DNA of 64,000 nucleotides from the NCBI RefSeq assembly GCF_003590095.1, contig NC_039479.1, forward strand, positions 12,276,001 through 12,340,000, written 5' to 3'. The stretch comes from Trichoplusia ni (Eukaryota > Arthropoda > Insecta > Lepidoptera > Noctuidae). Both the position numbers and the translations under genes were made by a program. The notes below the pieces were generated by a model. The model was not told the DNA's origin and searched no databases. It saw only the letters and a program-made list of their open reading frames with translations. Below, one piece after another: positions 14,301 to 29,300 of the stretch (its first letter is position 1; each line of letters opens with the position of its first letter).

Positions 14301-17300
14301 CCATATTCAAAGTAAATTATTTAATAATAAAAGGCGTGATCATATTTAAAACGTAGCTGCTGTTTGTAGGTACCTAGTATACGATATTATCCAAAAGTGA
14401 AAGTCTATTCTACCTGTCCATTTGCCAACAGGCTGTATCTCATGAACCATGATAATCAATAGACTTTAAGAAATATGACTATTTTTAGTAGCAATTCGTT
14501 TTTAATTGTCCTATATGTACGGTTACCACAATGTCACGAGTCTGGCTCGCATCTGGCCGATTTTATAAAAACTTATACTGTTTATTCAGAAGCGGGATTT
14601 AATTACATCCGCTTTTTTGGTTCCTTTTCCAAATCACGCTTTAAGCTAAAAACTTTTCTATTCATTATTTTCCTAACTAAAGTACAGACTTCCTCTCCGC
14701 TTACTCCTACTCCTGAATTCTTCTTGGCTTTCTTTACATTAACGAAATACTTACTTTCAAACACGAAAGGTTCGTGTTAACCACACTAATAGTTGAAGTC
14801 CAATTCATTTGACTACTACCTAATTTTCCGACGTTTACATTGTAAGCCTTCGCGATTGTATTACAGATAAAGTCAAAAATACTATTAAAGAAAAGCAATC
14901 AGACTAACACGCGATACACGAACTGTTTCAAGACTGTTTCTATTATCTGAGCTTCTGAAATAGCTATTTTGAGACTACGAAATAGTATGTGTGAACTTAC
15001 AACTAAGTCTTATTTTCGCCACATATACCTGACTAGCTGTTGCCCGCAACTTCGTCTGCGTGGTTAGAATATATAAGTTATGACTTTATTTTCGCTCCTA
15101 TTAGTCGCAGCGTGATGGTTTATAGCCTAAAACCTTCCTCGATGAATGGGCTATTCAACACAAAAAGATTTTTTCAATTTGAACCAGTAGTTCCTGAGAT
15201 AAGCGTGTTCAAACAAACAAACTCTTCAGCTTTATATATTAGTATAGATTTTTGATTTGCTGATAGAGGTTCGTTTGCCATTTTGGATGAGTCGAGAAAC
15301 AGAGGCCTAGTATAATGATTTAGAATGACCAAAGCAATGATATATACTTACTTCAGGAATTAATGATTTAATTTATATGTAGGTATCATTTGATAAAGGT
15401 AATTTCGTTAATTAGTCTCTAATGCTTAATTTAAACATATTTACCATTTTGTATATACAAAAAATTCCATCTTGAGTCTTTTGCTAGGTTATTTTCATAT
15501 TACAAACATCCATATATTTCCCTGAACATTTTAAAAATCTTAGTTTATCTATAATGCTAGTTTGAAACCCATGTTTTATTCTATTAAGCCTGCAGCGCAC
15601 CTCTGGGCGTAATAATAAATCCTAAAAGGAAGCGATACTTTTATGCGGGCACGTTCTTTAAAAGACTTTACACTTACTTTGAGACTGATCACTGAAGATG
15701 TTCTACGAACTAGATACATTAACTTCGCGAGACAGTGAGGGGATTTCAAAAGAAATTTTTACATGCCGTAAAGAATTTCTTTAATGATATAAAAAAGCCG
15801 GTCAAGTCGGACTTGCGGCACAGATACTGAACAAAAATATATAGACAAAGCGAACATATCATTATATGATGCAACGCGATCTGAGACATCCTCACGAAAG
15901 TTCATACAAACAGACAAATATCATAGAAAAAAAAGCTATCCTGCCTAACCTAACCTGGTGACACTGGTAATAAGGTTCAGTTTTTATCCTATTAAACCAG
16001 AGTCAAGGGCTATAGAAAACGCTTAAATACATTTATTGCAAACAAAACCAAACCTTTCTTTACGTTTCAAAACATAACACGGACTACTCCAGAGTGAATG
16101 TGTACTGTCAGCCAAATAGTATGATCTATATGACATTACTCTTAAAGAAGTTTCCTGAGATACCACCCGCCTGCACACTAATTTTATTAATAACTAGCTG
16201 TTGCCCGCGACTTTGTCTGCGTGATTTTCAAGATGTGAAAACAATGAAGTTTAATAAAAATGATCATCGCAAAAATGTAACGCAATATTGGAAAACATAT
16301 TTTTGTTTAACATTTTAAGCTTGCTTTTTTATTTCTAAATTTGTATGAGTCTAGAGCCCCAATCACTATTTAATATCAGATGTTTGAATCAAACACGTTT
16401 CATCGTTTACGATACTATCCTGGTGTCAAATATTTCACAGCGTTTTTAATGATTTTTTCTTATTTATCAAGAAGAGGGGTTTATAAATTTGCTGACGAAC
16501 GTATTGAGCAATTTTAATTTAGTTTTAAAAGTGAATTATATGCGAGTTTTCTCAGACATGTTTGAAATAATCGAGTTTTTAAAAATTGAGGCTGTAAGTA
16601 GGAAAGAATAACAGAAATAGAATATTAAAGACTTAATCAAGCGAGTTCTTAGTTTCGTTCGATGATAACATTGGTGGTAGAAAAATGGATTTAGAACTCA
16701 GATTGTCAAGCTAGATTATAAATCAGTCTTAGCGCTTCTGCTAAAAATATGTTACTTTCGAGGAATTTCCATTTCTTAATTTTTTCTTATTTACCCAACA
16801 ACTGTAGAAGGGTGGGTTATGATTTTCGAGCACGCCTGTACTTTGGCCCGCCCTACACCTCAAATGGCTGGACGGATTATGACAGTTGAGGTATCATTCA
16901 ATTTTTATGTTCTGTACCTCTACCATGAGTTTTTAGTGACGGAGCTCGCTAGCGTCTGCGTAAAAAATATCTATGACAAAATGTACAGCGCCCCTAGCGG
17001 TCACTTGAAAAACTAAAATCGGTAGTATGAGTTGACAAATAAAACCTATCGAAACATTCAAAACGTCTTCGACAGCGAGTAGCGAGCGCGTAACGTTTTG
17101 CGGTGGTTTCTCTAAGAATACGGTACCATGAGTCACAAATTTGACAGATGGTATCGACAAATACCATTACGATAGTAGTTAAGTAACTCACTTGCTAAAC
17201 AAGGTGTGAAACGGTATTCGGTTTATAGTAATTGTTTAGTTTTGAGTATTTCTTGTGAGAATCATGTCGCTAAGAGAGTATTTAAAATCAAGTAGCACTA

Positions 17301-20300
17301 GTTAAAAGTCAATTTACATTGAATACACGCTGTCACTTTTTTACAATGAAACATACATAAATTCATTATTAAGGAAACGCTGGAAATAAGTCAGCGTTCA
17401 CAGAGGGCTCCATCCCAACCAATAGTTCATTAAGTAATATTAAATTATATTAAAATATACTGAATATTTTATGCTCTATGAAGTTTAAAAAGTATTAGGA
17501 TTATTCAAACACTAGCTGTAGCCCAGGACTCCGTCCACGTGGACTTCAGTTTATAGCGTTCGGTGGTCTCCGTTTCCATCAGGCTATCTGTCAAATTCAA
17601 TACAATCGGTTCAGTAGGATTGGCGTGAAAGCGAGACAGACAGACAGATAATTTTTCGCATTTATAATATGAGTTTCAATAGATGCACAGTTTATCGATA
17701 TATGAAACAATTCTACAAAACTAAAGCGATCGATCGGAAGACATAGGTACTCCCCAAAGTTGCGCCACATAACCATTCCTAGGTACCCACGACACCGCTT
17801 TCAATTTAATAATGAAAAATTACTAAAACCCAAAAGAGCAAGAAAAGTGTCCATCTATTTGTGATATCAAAAGAGTTCGTATATCTACATCAATCGCATA
17901 ATTTAAAAAAAAAAAACTTTGCGAAACTTCAACGGTAAAGATGGCGACTTGAACGGTTTGTTTTTTGCCATCGGAATTTAACGAAATTCTCCATAATCCG
18001 AAATCTGCGGATATATGTTGTCGACTCAAAATCAATATATTTTTATGTTTTGTTATTCATATAAGGTTTCGATCGAGTTTACCGTAGTCCTGCATGAAAT
18101 TATTAATGTAGATTTGAAGCTTTTTCGGGAATATATATCTTACTCTGTCTTTTAAGCAACGTTAGAAAGAAATAACTACATTAGGCGTGAAGTTAGGCAC
18201 GTTCGACAACATGACAAGTATGACAACACGAATACTACAATAACAATCGAGCTCTCGATAGCGAGCGCGTCAAGGTTTTTTAAACTCATGGTATGAGTCC
18301 AATCGAAAACTATTCGATTCGCGTTTATACGCTATCGACTGTAGTAAAGTCATTGACGTTTTCGATAGCAACTCATGGTAGAGGTACTGTAACCAAAGAG
18401 GTAAACCGGAACCATATTACTGAGGCCCCGTTGTCTATTCGTCTGTCAACTGACTATCACCGTTCCTGAGATGCACTCAGGAACGGTGATAGTCAGACAG
18501 TAAATAATTTCTACACACGATGTTTTCTGGCGATATAAAGGAGACGTCAAATTATTTTTGTGGACGGAACTGGTGAAGTGAAACACTTTATGTTTGACAG
18601 TCCTTTTAATATTAAAACTGATCTTCCAAACAAACATGAGGATTATTTACAAAATAGAAAAGTTGTTACACGTGTTATCTTGGCCCCCTGGTGTTCTGAT
18701 CATGACTTGCTCTTAAATAGCATGATAAATAAATAGCGTGATTATAAAAAAATATCAATCACGCATTTTTTGAAATTGACAGTTACAAAATTCTGAAGAC
18801 AACATCTCCTAGATGTGGAATGTTAGGACTAAGCAAAATATGAACATAAAAGTGACTTTATGCATGAGTTCCATTTACTGTACCGATTTACGAAGAAAAA
18901 TTACGTATTTTATTCGTTAACTTACGTGACGATCATTGAAGTGCATTACCGACATCCCTATTGCATAAATGGAATTAAAATAAAGAACTATACTAAAAAA
19001 AGAGGGTTAGCAGTTTATGCAAGTATAATATTCCTAGCCTTTCTAGATATTGAGAGGTTGTTGTCTTTCGAACGATCTGTAAAAATGAGTGTCATAAATT
19101 ATATAAGAAATTGTTGGAATTGCTAAACACTAACCAAGCTTCAACTTTTCAGCTTATTTAGCCCCTCACTTGTCTGGTTTATTCCATGAGGTTGGTGATG
19201 AAGTTACGCTGACCGCACGAAGACTGCCGATATCGACAGCCAAAAGTATTTTCCAGACAGTGTATGACGGATAGGAATGAATATTTGGAAGAACCATGTG
19301 TACGGTTTCTATAATGGCGGATATAGTAAACTGATAAACTCCGCAAGACATTGAAAAAACCCAGATACCTATCAGTAGACATTGTTCTATTGATGTCTGT
19401 GTGTTTTTGATATAATTAACGAAATTCAATAGATACATATGTCAAAACCGTCTAGCGTACCGTCTTATTCAATGATAGCTTTAGTCTTATAGATCTATAT
19501 CTTCCACATTCCATATGCAGATTTTTTGCAAATTTTTCATTTTGTGGGTTTTTTTTACTTTTGGCCCATGTAATGTTGCAAATTTAAGAAAACATGATTT
19601 CATTTTTTGAAAGGCTATGAGTTCCTATATTTGTTGCTACTTGTTACAGATGAACCAAGGTAATAACTATGTTGTTCATTAATTTATTGTTATGCACAGG
19701 TATAGATGAGATCAATGTGACCTACATGCGACTTTGGGTTGAGTGTGAATACGAATGTTTTGATGTTAAAGTAGCATGGCCAACATCACTCAGTTAAACA
19801 TATAGGTAAAAGTAAAAGTTTAAAGTATACCTATCGTAAATAAATACAAAATAAGTATTACAGCATTTCACGTTTGAACTTGAGTAATTTTAGTACATCA
19901 ATAAAAATAAAAATAATTTAAGTTCGAATGTTGCAAGAATGTATTACAAAGTAACAATTGCAAGGTATGATAGTTTATGTTTCTTTTATTTTACTTGTGA
20001 TTTAGTCGCGCTAGGCCTGTAATAGACTTGAAAGAGAATAAAATGACTAATTTTGTGAAAATGATTAATTTTCGAAAAAATATATTATTACTCTGCCAAA
20101 AGTCTTAAGATAAATAGCGTGATGTTTTTTGTGTAAATTGATGACCGTACTACCCACTACCAAATTGGGTGAAAATACACCTCATAATTATATTACACAA
20201 TGTTACGGTGGGACCAAAAATTTAAAACTTTACTGCTCATGCCCCCCGCATAGTAGCGTTATGGTTTTTATATGTATGTTGAATCAAGCGTTCGACAATG

Positions 20301-23300
20301 TTCATGCCAAATTTGAATGAAATTTATTCAGTAGTTTATGAAATGATTTGATATTTGTTGATAGATATAAAAGGCTCCTGCTCACCCCCTGTAAGGAAAA
20401 GCGAGATAATAAGTAAAAAGTATGTTGACCGGACCTCTTGTTGATATTCTCTGAAAATTTGAATCAAATCTATCCAGTACTTTCCGAGATCTTTCCGGAC
20501 ATACATACAGACAAACAGACAAACAGACAAACAGACAAAAATTCTAAAAATCATATTTTCGGCTTCAGAATCATTCGTAGACCACCCAGCAATTATTCTT
20601 TAAAAAAAATATTCAATGTACAGTTTTCACTTTTCTACAATTTTATTATATGTATAGAAGATAGGTTTAATGTATGATGAATTGCAAGACCTTGTAAGCG
20701 GTTCAGTTAAAGTCAGTAGGAGTCTGAGTCACTGCCTACTTCCTCCCCCGAGAAGGTGCAGAGGAAACCGAATTACTTAAGCCACTATGGAAAGCCAAGC
20801 CCCCAAACAAAGCCTGCAAACAGACAAGTTTGTCTAACACAATGTCACTTTGTATTTCTCATTAATAAGGATATCTATAATCTGTATCATGAATATAACA
20901 AGCTTACAACATTATCAGCCACCTGTGTCTGTGTACTACCTATCAACTAAAGTGAAACTGTACAAATTGTGTGAGCGAGAAAGCGCTCTACACAGCTTAT
21001 AGCAGCATCTCTCTTTAACAGCAAGAATAATCTTACTTTCAGACATATTGGTAGATCCAGAGTTCCTGTATTATTCGAAGATTAATGATTTCGACCGGCA
21101 TTGAATAGTGGTGTGATAATTATCTTCTCACTATTCACGAGTAATGACTTATTTATGTTGTATTCATGGTTAGATAATACATTTTACTTATCCGTTCCGG
21201 ATTACTAGTGTATAGGTAATGGTGGAGGAGAAAAATAATGTTCTGTGTTTAGGGCTTCGTAAGCAAAGAGAAAGTGGAGCTCTATTACTTAAGATCCGCA
21301 GTATGTCCGTCTAACACGAGGCTGTGTGTCAGAAACGATAAATGTCTTGTTATAGCTAGGTTTTTAATTGAAATTCCTCAACATACTCTTAATTTGGACT
21401 CGTAGCTGTAATGGTTTCATTATTGAACTGTGTTAATTCTACTAAATGTAATGTTTGTCTTCGTCAAAACTGTTTAGTAGTTAAATGGTGGATATCATAA
21501 GAAAAGACGCAAATCAATACAATATAATCAAATAATCACTCCAGTAAATGCCATCCAAAATGAAGTAGACAACGAAAGTAAAGCTGAAAATCTTCCCGAA
21601 GTCGCTATAACATTTCATAACATTATACATTTCTCGCGGAAACTTGAATAGGCTTCAAAGCTCGGTAACAAAGTGCGATATAATGGTTCAAGGTAGAACA
21701 AAAATGTATGAATAATAAAGTGACGGAAAACTGCCATAGGTCATTAACCCTGGAGGCTTGCTACCACGTCCTGAAGTAGGTGTGCAAGAGAGATGCCGCT
21801 CTACGAAGTGTAGCGCGCTTTCTTTCTTTCACACATTTTTGTGGTTTAGATTAGACTTTCACTTGTTAAATTACTTAAGATTAATTTACTTTTTTTAATT
21901 TATTCTCAGGTCGATCTTTGTATTTGTGTGATCCACAAATACTGGTCCTGAGTTTGAGTGTTTTTGTGCATGTGACTTGAATGTTAGTGAAACCCCCCAC
22001 GATACAAGGATTACATTTCTTGAGAGCGAGATAATTTTCTAAAAAAAAAGGAGACCAAGAAACAAAAAGTATCTAGTCTCCCTTTGATATGAAATACGTC
22101 TCGAATGACGTACTAATTAACATTATTTACTATAGTAAATTGTACTCATGTACGAAACAGTAAACAAAACAGTTCACCTATAAACTTTCTACATTCGTTT
22201 CAACTTTTATAAAAGGAAATTATGAACTGTAAGAACTATAACTCAAATATAACAGAAAAGTGACAAAGTTTTTACGTGAACTTAAACATATGAATAATAA
22301 AACGTTTCATGTGAGTACGCGTGAGTCAACCCTATAAGAGAAAATCGGAGCTATTTTAAAGCGCTATTAAAGAAGAGAACATCTAAAATTTTACTTATGA
22401 CTGAGTTATCGAAAAACATCAAGGATATATTGTTTTGTTATTGGCAACCCTTTTTTCGTATGTTTTTAGGCTGAAAATCATTTTAATGTTTCACAAATCC
22501 GACTCCAACTTGGCCATTTTTATTTTTCATAATTTCCCAAAGATCAAAAATCATGGCAGATCTAAAGAAAAATCACCGACGGATCTTAAGGACGGTGTCA
22601 CCTATATTCCTTGTCTAGGCGTATACTTTAAACGCGGTATTTTCCTTAAGACATTTTACCTGAGCGCTTGCAATTAAAAAGTTTCTGGTGAGCTGAAGTG
22701 AAATGGCTGGGAAGTCAATTAACTTCGCAACCTTACGCCGAGATAAGCAGTTACCTACAGTTTAGCACGTGCTTTGACGAAGCATATTAAATGCTCTTCT
22801 CGAGCAAGTTGCACGATTACCATGAGTTCCTTAAGTAGGATTGTTGCTATTGTGGAATTAAGAAGCCAGTTTTCTTAGTTTGACGCGTTCTCTATCAGTC
22901 CAGAAACTAGCTCTCCGCTAAAGTACCGAACCTTAAAATAATGAGTTAACTAATAGGAAAACTTGAGAAGCTTCGCTCGAAGTGGGTTACAAATAATTTC
23001 AAAACTAGGTCCAAAACAGTTAAAAAAAAAATCAGATAACTCACCAAATATCTACACTTACTGACTATGATTTAATAGACAGCACCCTGATGCCCTCTTA
23101 TACCCTCCCCAGTTTAATTTCTATAGCAGTAAAATAAAAACGCACCGTTATTTTAATCCCCCCCCCCTCCCATTGTAGCTAATTATTTAACAGAGGTCTT
23201 CTTCCCCAGAGTCACCGCGGCTCATCACCAGCGATCCGTACCTTCGCTCCTGATGGTCGCACGCTGGAGGCTGGTGCTAGCGGCGTGCCACGCTCACCGT

Positions 23301-26300
23301 CGCCGCTGCGCGCCGCCTCCCTGGACGTGAGGGCGGCACCCCTTGCTCATGGCTCGCTCGCGTCGCTTGCTGATACACCGACACCTTCCAGTCCCAGGCA
23401 CGCTCCGCCACGATGCCTATCACCACTTTTGATGCCGCCAAGGTTAGTATGTATATGTTTTCAATGGCTTCGTTTTTTGCTCAAATTGTACCGGTATATA
23501 CAAAGCTGACAGTGTGGCTGAGTACTGTTCTAAAAAGGTTAAGCCACTTAAATCAAGGTTACCAGCTAAGAAGAAGATTCGTTCTTAATGTATTCTGATG
23601 ACATCGTAGAAGCTTTTAATATCAGCATAACTATTGACGAAAATATAATTGAAATTAAATAATTTATTAATATAAAAAGAATTCCAGAAAAGAAAGTTCA
23701 TTACTCCAAAAATTATTGTTAAAATTTTGAAATGTATGTGTGCTCGTTTTGAACGGTAATAATGCAACAAAATACATCTAGATACCAATATCTAGCTATC
23801 TATCTAACATTTGACGGGAGTTAACTCCTTGGATACTTCGTAATGAGTAACTTTACCACAAGTTAATTTCAAAGGCTAATCCGAAAGCTTAACTAAGTCT
23901 AGATCATATTGAAACACGACAGCTTATAATGTCAGTGTCATACTTAGACGATGAAATATTAATTAAGTTAGGAGGTTATAAATTTAAACTATGCTTATTA
24001 GGGCTTGTAAATTCATTAATCCGGATCGAAAGTTTCCTTGGAAAGAGAGAAATTAAACATAAACATTCTATATAGCAGGATATTTTTCTTTGAATTTAAA
24101 CTCTACGCACGAAATGCAAATTCAGTAATAATGGTAAATTGTTATTTTCTTGTCTTCGTTAAATTTTACTGTTCGTGGCTTTTCTTTACTACTTTATTAT
24201 TTTACCTAAAACATCTAGTTTCAGAAACTTCATTTACCATAGCCTACAACCCCATAGGTTCACTCCCGTTAATAGCGTGCACTTCAATGGAGATTATTAA
24301 TTAAGGAGGAGACCACAACTGGGTCAGTGATAGTTGCATGCTTCACCCAGGTTCAAAGTACAAGACCAGGCAGTAATTTACCAACACTATTTACACTGCC
24401 ATCTTGTACCTTGTAGATACGTACTTCTCTATCCGTGCCAAAGGCATTGGTCCTTTTGTTGGGCAAAGAACCAGTTTCCAGGCGTAATGGTATATACCTA
24501 CTGTAATAGTCTGCAAGCGGTTGAGCTTCATTCTAAGTTTAAAACTACCAATTTTTGCTGTTCTATGATAGAATACAATTCCAAGAAACGTAATGGACTT
24601 AATAATAACTTTAAAACAATTCCTGTAAAAATGTTTTCTCAAAAGCATATTTCCTACGTTAATTGAGTCACAACAGCAGTTAAAAGTACCTCAGTAAGTC
24701 AGATTCATTTATAAAACATTAATCTCTTTGAGTTTCCAAAAAAAAAGGAAACGGGACTAACAACCTAATTGAAGAGCTCACTTAAATAATTAACACGGTA
24801 TGTAAATCACATCGTGAGTCCTGTTTGAGATCAAATATTCCGCGTTACACTTCATCAGTTATTTAATAAAGTATTACACGTAAGCTTGAGCGCTATGGGC
24901 GTTACCTTTGACCTTTGGATCCGGGACTAAAAGCCCAGCATTTCGTTCGGCAGTTAGAACTCATGATTGACTGTGAAACGACCTTATATAAGCTACTAAG
25001 TTGCTTTAGTAGTTCTTGTCTTAAGTGCTAGCAATTCGTGTAGCGATCGATTACATTTTTTAGGTTCGTATAAAGGAAATTCACTCGTAGATGCATAATA
25101 TGCTTGTGGTACATACACGTGATACTAGCACAGTTCTAGCAGCAAATTGCTGAATGAGAATTGGATAAAATGAAACACAAATAATTAACTTAACGTTAAC
25201 TTGTCCAAGGATCCAAATTTTAGTGTTACAGCCTTAATCTACTCGCTACTCGGCTGACCCATAAATCAAAGTATCAACATTCATGTGAGCATTCATACAG
25301 TGACTCTTGTATGAAAAGTCAAGTATACCTGCTATCATTAACAGAACGCTATTGTGACTAGTCCTCAGTCTGCACAGCATTGATGCGAATCACTTGCACA
25401 AAGTAGAAGCAAATGTAATGTTTGATCTGTTTATTCTGTTCTAACTACGGTTTAGTGTGACTCATGAAAATGCATTTGGAAAAAGTTGTCGTTATTTAGA
25501 TTAAGATAGAATATTTACGTACCATTATAGAAGGATATAAAGTCTGTCTCAAGAACAAGTAACAACAGGAACAAGAGTCTCTCTGGCAATCCCGTTTTAT
25601 GAAATACAAGAGCCATAATATTTATCAACAAAGCAATATTCTCCAGAAACACTTGACCTTTTCCTGAGGGAATTTACATCACAAAAATGCAGGAATAAAG
25701 ATGAGGTGAATTTTATGACGAAAAGAGGAAAGAGGATTAGCGGATTTCTTTATTAAAAAGAAGTTGAAGGAATCTTATCTACGGAAGAATATACAAAATG
25801 TGTTGATGTTTTTGTCAACAATGTTGAATGGTTGCAAAGTTTCATTAACTGAAAACATGCTTAATTGTGACATGCCCCAAATTGGTACCACGCTATAAAG
25901 ATTCAATTATATGTATAGGAAACAGGCCCAAAGTAAAGGAAATTGCCATTATCATAGAACAAGGGGGAACCCTCCAGAAACATATCTACACAGAGATCTC
26001 TACAGCCATTCTATCAATTCCTACAGAGAGACTGCCTAATGTATGTAAAATGTCGTATCTCTCCCCCCAAACGCAATTCCACCCACAATGTAGATTCCTG
26101 AAAATATATGAAAGAGTCAAACTATTGTTTCTCCGATGGCGTATAAATGTATTATGGAATGGTGGAATATGGTTCAATTATTTTCAAAGAAATAAAATTT
26201 GTTGACATTATATCTACGTTTTTTCTAAAAAATATAGTGAGGGAGACTACTAAAGTCTCTATTCAGTATTCAGTAAGTACTTTCTGCACTTAGTACGTAC

Positions 26301-29300
26301 AATGTACATACTTTGCTCTGTGTATTTGAAGTTCAATTCCATAAAGTAGGGAGCACATCTGTCGCCGGCTGCCTCTCGTGATTAACGATAAACGCCACAG
26401 ATGCTCACCAATACTTTGTTTGCGTATTATGTAATTGTTTGTTAGTTAGGAACCTTTTGGTTGTCCTTTTATTATTAGCTTAAAAGTCCTTCTAAATGAT
26501 GTTTTAAAACCGGTATTTTTCGACAATTTGAATGAAAATGAAAAGATAATATAACTGTCTGAACTCATAACTGAGGTAATAGAGTTTTTCCCGTTTTATT
26601 TGTATATTTTGCAAGAAACGTCCGGAAAACTCTTGCCTTCATAACAACGTATTTATTTTACGAAATATACATAGGTACGGAAAATGTCATGTTACCCCAT
26701 TGTGAATCAATGCCGCGTCCCGTCTGACATAAATTGTGATAAACTCAATTTTGATAGGCACCCGCCGACTGAGCGCGCAGAGTGCGCCACTCAGCCTGCG
26801 TCGCCTACAACATTAACCCTTATCGATACACCTAGAACTATAATATACATTCTGTAAAAGTTAATTAGTAAAACTCCTAGTTCAACCTCGGAAAATATTG
26901 AACAAAAAATGTCGAGAGCGAAACGTTTTGTATGACTGGCTCTTAATTGGAAAATGGAATTTTGTATGAACGAACTAAAGCAAATAAATTCAATTAACTG
27001 TTTGGCATTTTTTTAATAACTATTTTGTAGGAATGTGTATTGTTAGCGCGGAGGTATTGTGAATAACATTTCGTTTCGTAAAATGTACTAACATTTTACT
27101 GAGTTTATTATAACGGGACATTTGCCGTATATTCGTAACATATTCAGTTTGATTTCAAAATTCCATTTGTATGCCTCGTGTATCGTGATTCGGTAACAAT
27201 CAAATAAGCTGAAAAGCGAATTCACAAATTTAGTGTAACAATTACTAAACTGATCTGATTTGTGCATTAACGTTGTCTGCATAAATTAATAGTGATATGA
27301 AATATTTGTCGACATAAAACGAACCGTATTATTATACGTCGTGATTTTTTGGTCGTCTTACAAAAGCAGCCCAGTTCATGTATCCAATGACTAGAACACG
27401 TTCATGATAAAAAAAATAGGTATTTATGAGATTTGAAAAACAATTAAATGCAATTTTTATTCAATATTATGAGGTAATTCGTAGTTTTTTAGAAACACAT
27501 CTCTGTTGCGAGCGCGGTCCGAGCCAATGGTGAGGGGCGCGGGCGGCGGCAATTTTATCATTTTTAAGAGTATATTTCAGATTTCTCTTGTTTAATTTTT
27601 CTTCGTACTTATTATCTTAGTTGATGAACTGGGCTGCTTTTGTAAGACGACTAAAAAATCACCGTGTATGTTAAACGTCATATTAATATCACTTCAGAGT
27701 TTTCAAACTGTTATCTTCTTTTAATATATAATTTTTTAACCGCTTTTCACTTGCACACCGTTTGCAGTATGATCCAACTGGATTGATAGAATAACATGAT
27801 ATTTTCATCTAATTATTGTGTGTTTTTGACAGTATTGCTATCGTCAGCTAGCTATTCTATACTCTAGAACTGTCTGTAAAATTTCTGCATTCGTCACATC
27901 ATTAGAAACGTTCAAATGGAGATGAAATATCACAGTCACGTGACTTATCATAACAAGAAAAGTCATTTTATATGTTTGAGCGACATTTATTAACGTTAAC
28001 CAAATGATACTTTGCAAGCGAGGCAGCTTACTATATTCTATTAGTTTATTCTTCCTTGAAGCATTTCAATGTACTAAGACCCCGTTGACAAAACTTAAGG
28101 TGCAATACTTTTTAAATAGGTACAAGTAGAATTTTCCCGAGTGACCTAAGGTTAACTAAGCACATCCGGCGCACCCAAGAAGGTCTATCCTTCTTTGTTG
28201 ACTAGCCTTATTGCCGTTATCGTACTTAAAACATTAATGTCGCTGTTAGAAAAGTGAGAAGAGTTAATGCCTAGTTTAATGCGTCATCCGTCTTTTATAA
28301 AGGTAAATTACAATGTTAAAAGCGTGTCTCGATAAAAAGCCTAGCAAAAGAACAGTTTTTTAGGGTTCGGTACCGTAAGAGCAAAACAGCCCCCTATTAT
28401 TGAGACACGGCTCTCTTTCCGTCAGTTACAAGGTGGTATCTCATGAACCGTGATACGTACGGGCAATTTTACTTAGTACCCAACCGATTTGTTTTTCTTT
28501 AACCTATTTGTACGGAACAATAATTTAGTATCGTAAATCCATCTCCCATATGGCCAAAAGCGGAAAATGATCTCACCCCTTTCAAAATGTATGAAAAACT
28601 ACATTACATACAATACATACTATTTTTGCAAGTCTACAAAACTGCTAGAATCCCCGTTATCCGATGAGATTACCATTAAAGTTTGTACGACCACTCTGTG
28701 TGACCTAATTAAGCATCCATGTCGATCCGAGTAAAAACTTTTCACACTAATTGAAAAGGAAAAAAATACAGAACTCGCGATTAACGCATTTAGTTCTGCG
28801 AATGTTTGAGTGAAATGCATTCTGTGCTTTCATAGTGTCTCTCTGTGTTTTATGGATCGGAATATCAAAAGCTGTTTGTCAGTTTAAGTGGAGTTACGTA
28901 TACCTACAAGGTTATTTGTAGCTTTGGAAAGACCTGCTTGTGATAAAAACGATTTGAAAAAACAAAATGAGTGTCTAATTTAGAAAACTATTTTTGTAAA
29001 CGATTGCATGATTGTAGGTTAAAAAAATGCGTTTGTTAAATGTTTTTAATGTGTCCACGAAGAAGGTATATGACGTATACTTTTCATTGGAAACATTGTG
29101 CTCTGTTTAAATTATTTTTAAATTATTGCGGGTGTGGAAGAGAGACCGGTCGATCTACGCCGTATATTGTACTGTCTCTTTTCACAACCTTTATAATAAT
29201 ACTTTAAGACGTGGTGGTAAGATTCTAATTAAAAACAAAACGAAAATCGTGACCGCCAATGAAAATACAATCTAGATCTTACCTAATGATTAATTTTGTG

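Larger units (their letters stand above)
8709..23209. other. Syt12-like intron 3 (14.5 kb)
   Basis: Spans phase-0 gtgagt to ccccag. It is packed with mobile-element debris: MITE family B (9001, 21761), repeat A (13148), RTE-like tails (15032, 16192, 17510), CATGAACC-family fragments (10170, 10783, 14425), a perfect hairpin (18443-18500) and an ACAAACAG tandem repeat (20507). I see no coding exon or RNA gene in the remaining AT-rich sequence. Confidence 0.6.

Noticed and set aside
20507..20538. CRISPR-like tandem units
   Set aside because: Eight-base ACAGACAA repeats without spacers are a microsatellite at the end of a retroelement tail, in a eukaryotic genome.
24334..24666. 110-codon plus and 85-codon minus frames
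   Set aside because: No domain, no splice context and no repeat match; both strands are open over the same stretch, so chance is likeliest.
25867..26205. 112-codon plus-strand frame
   Set aside because: No recognisable motif or splice signals inside a large intron; not supported as a gene.
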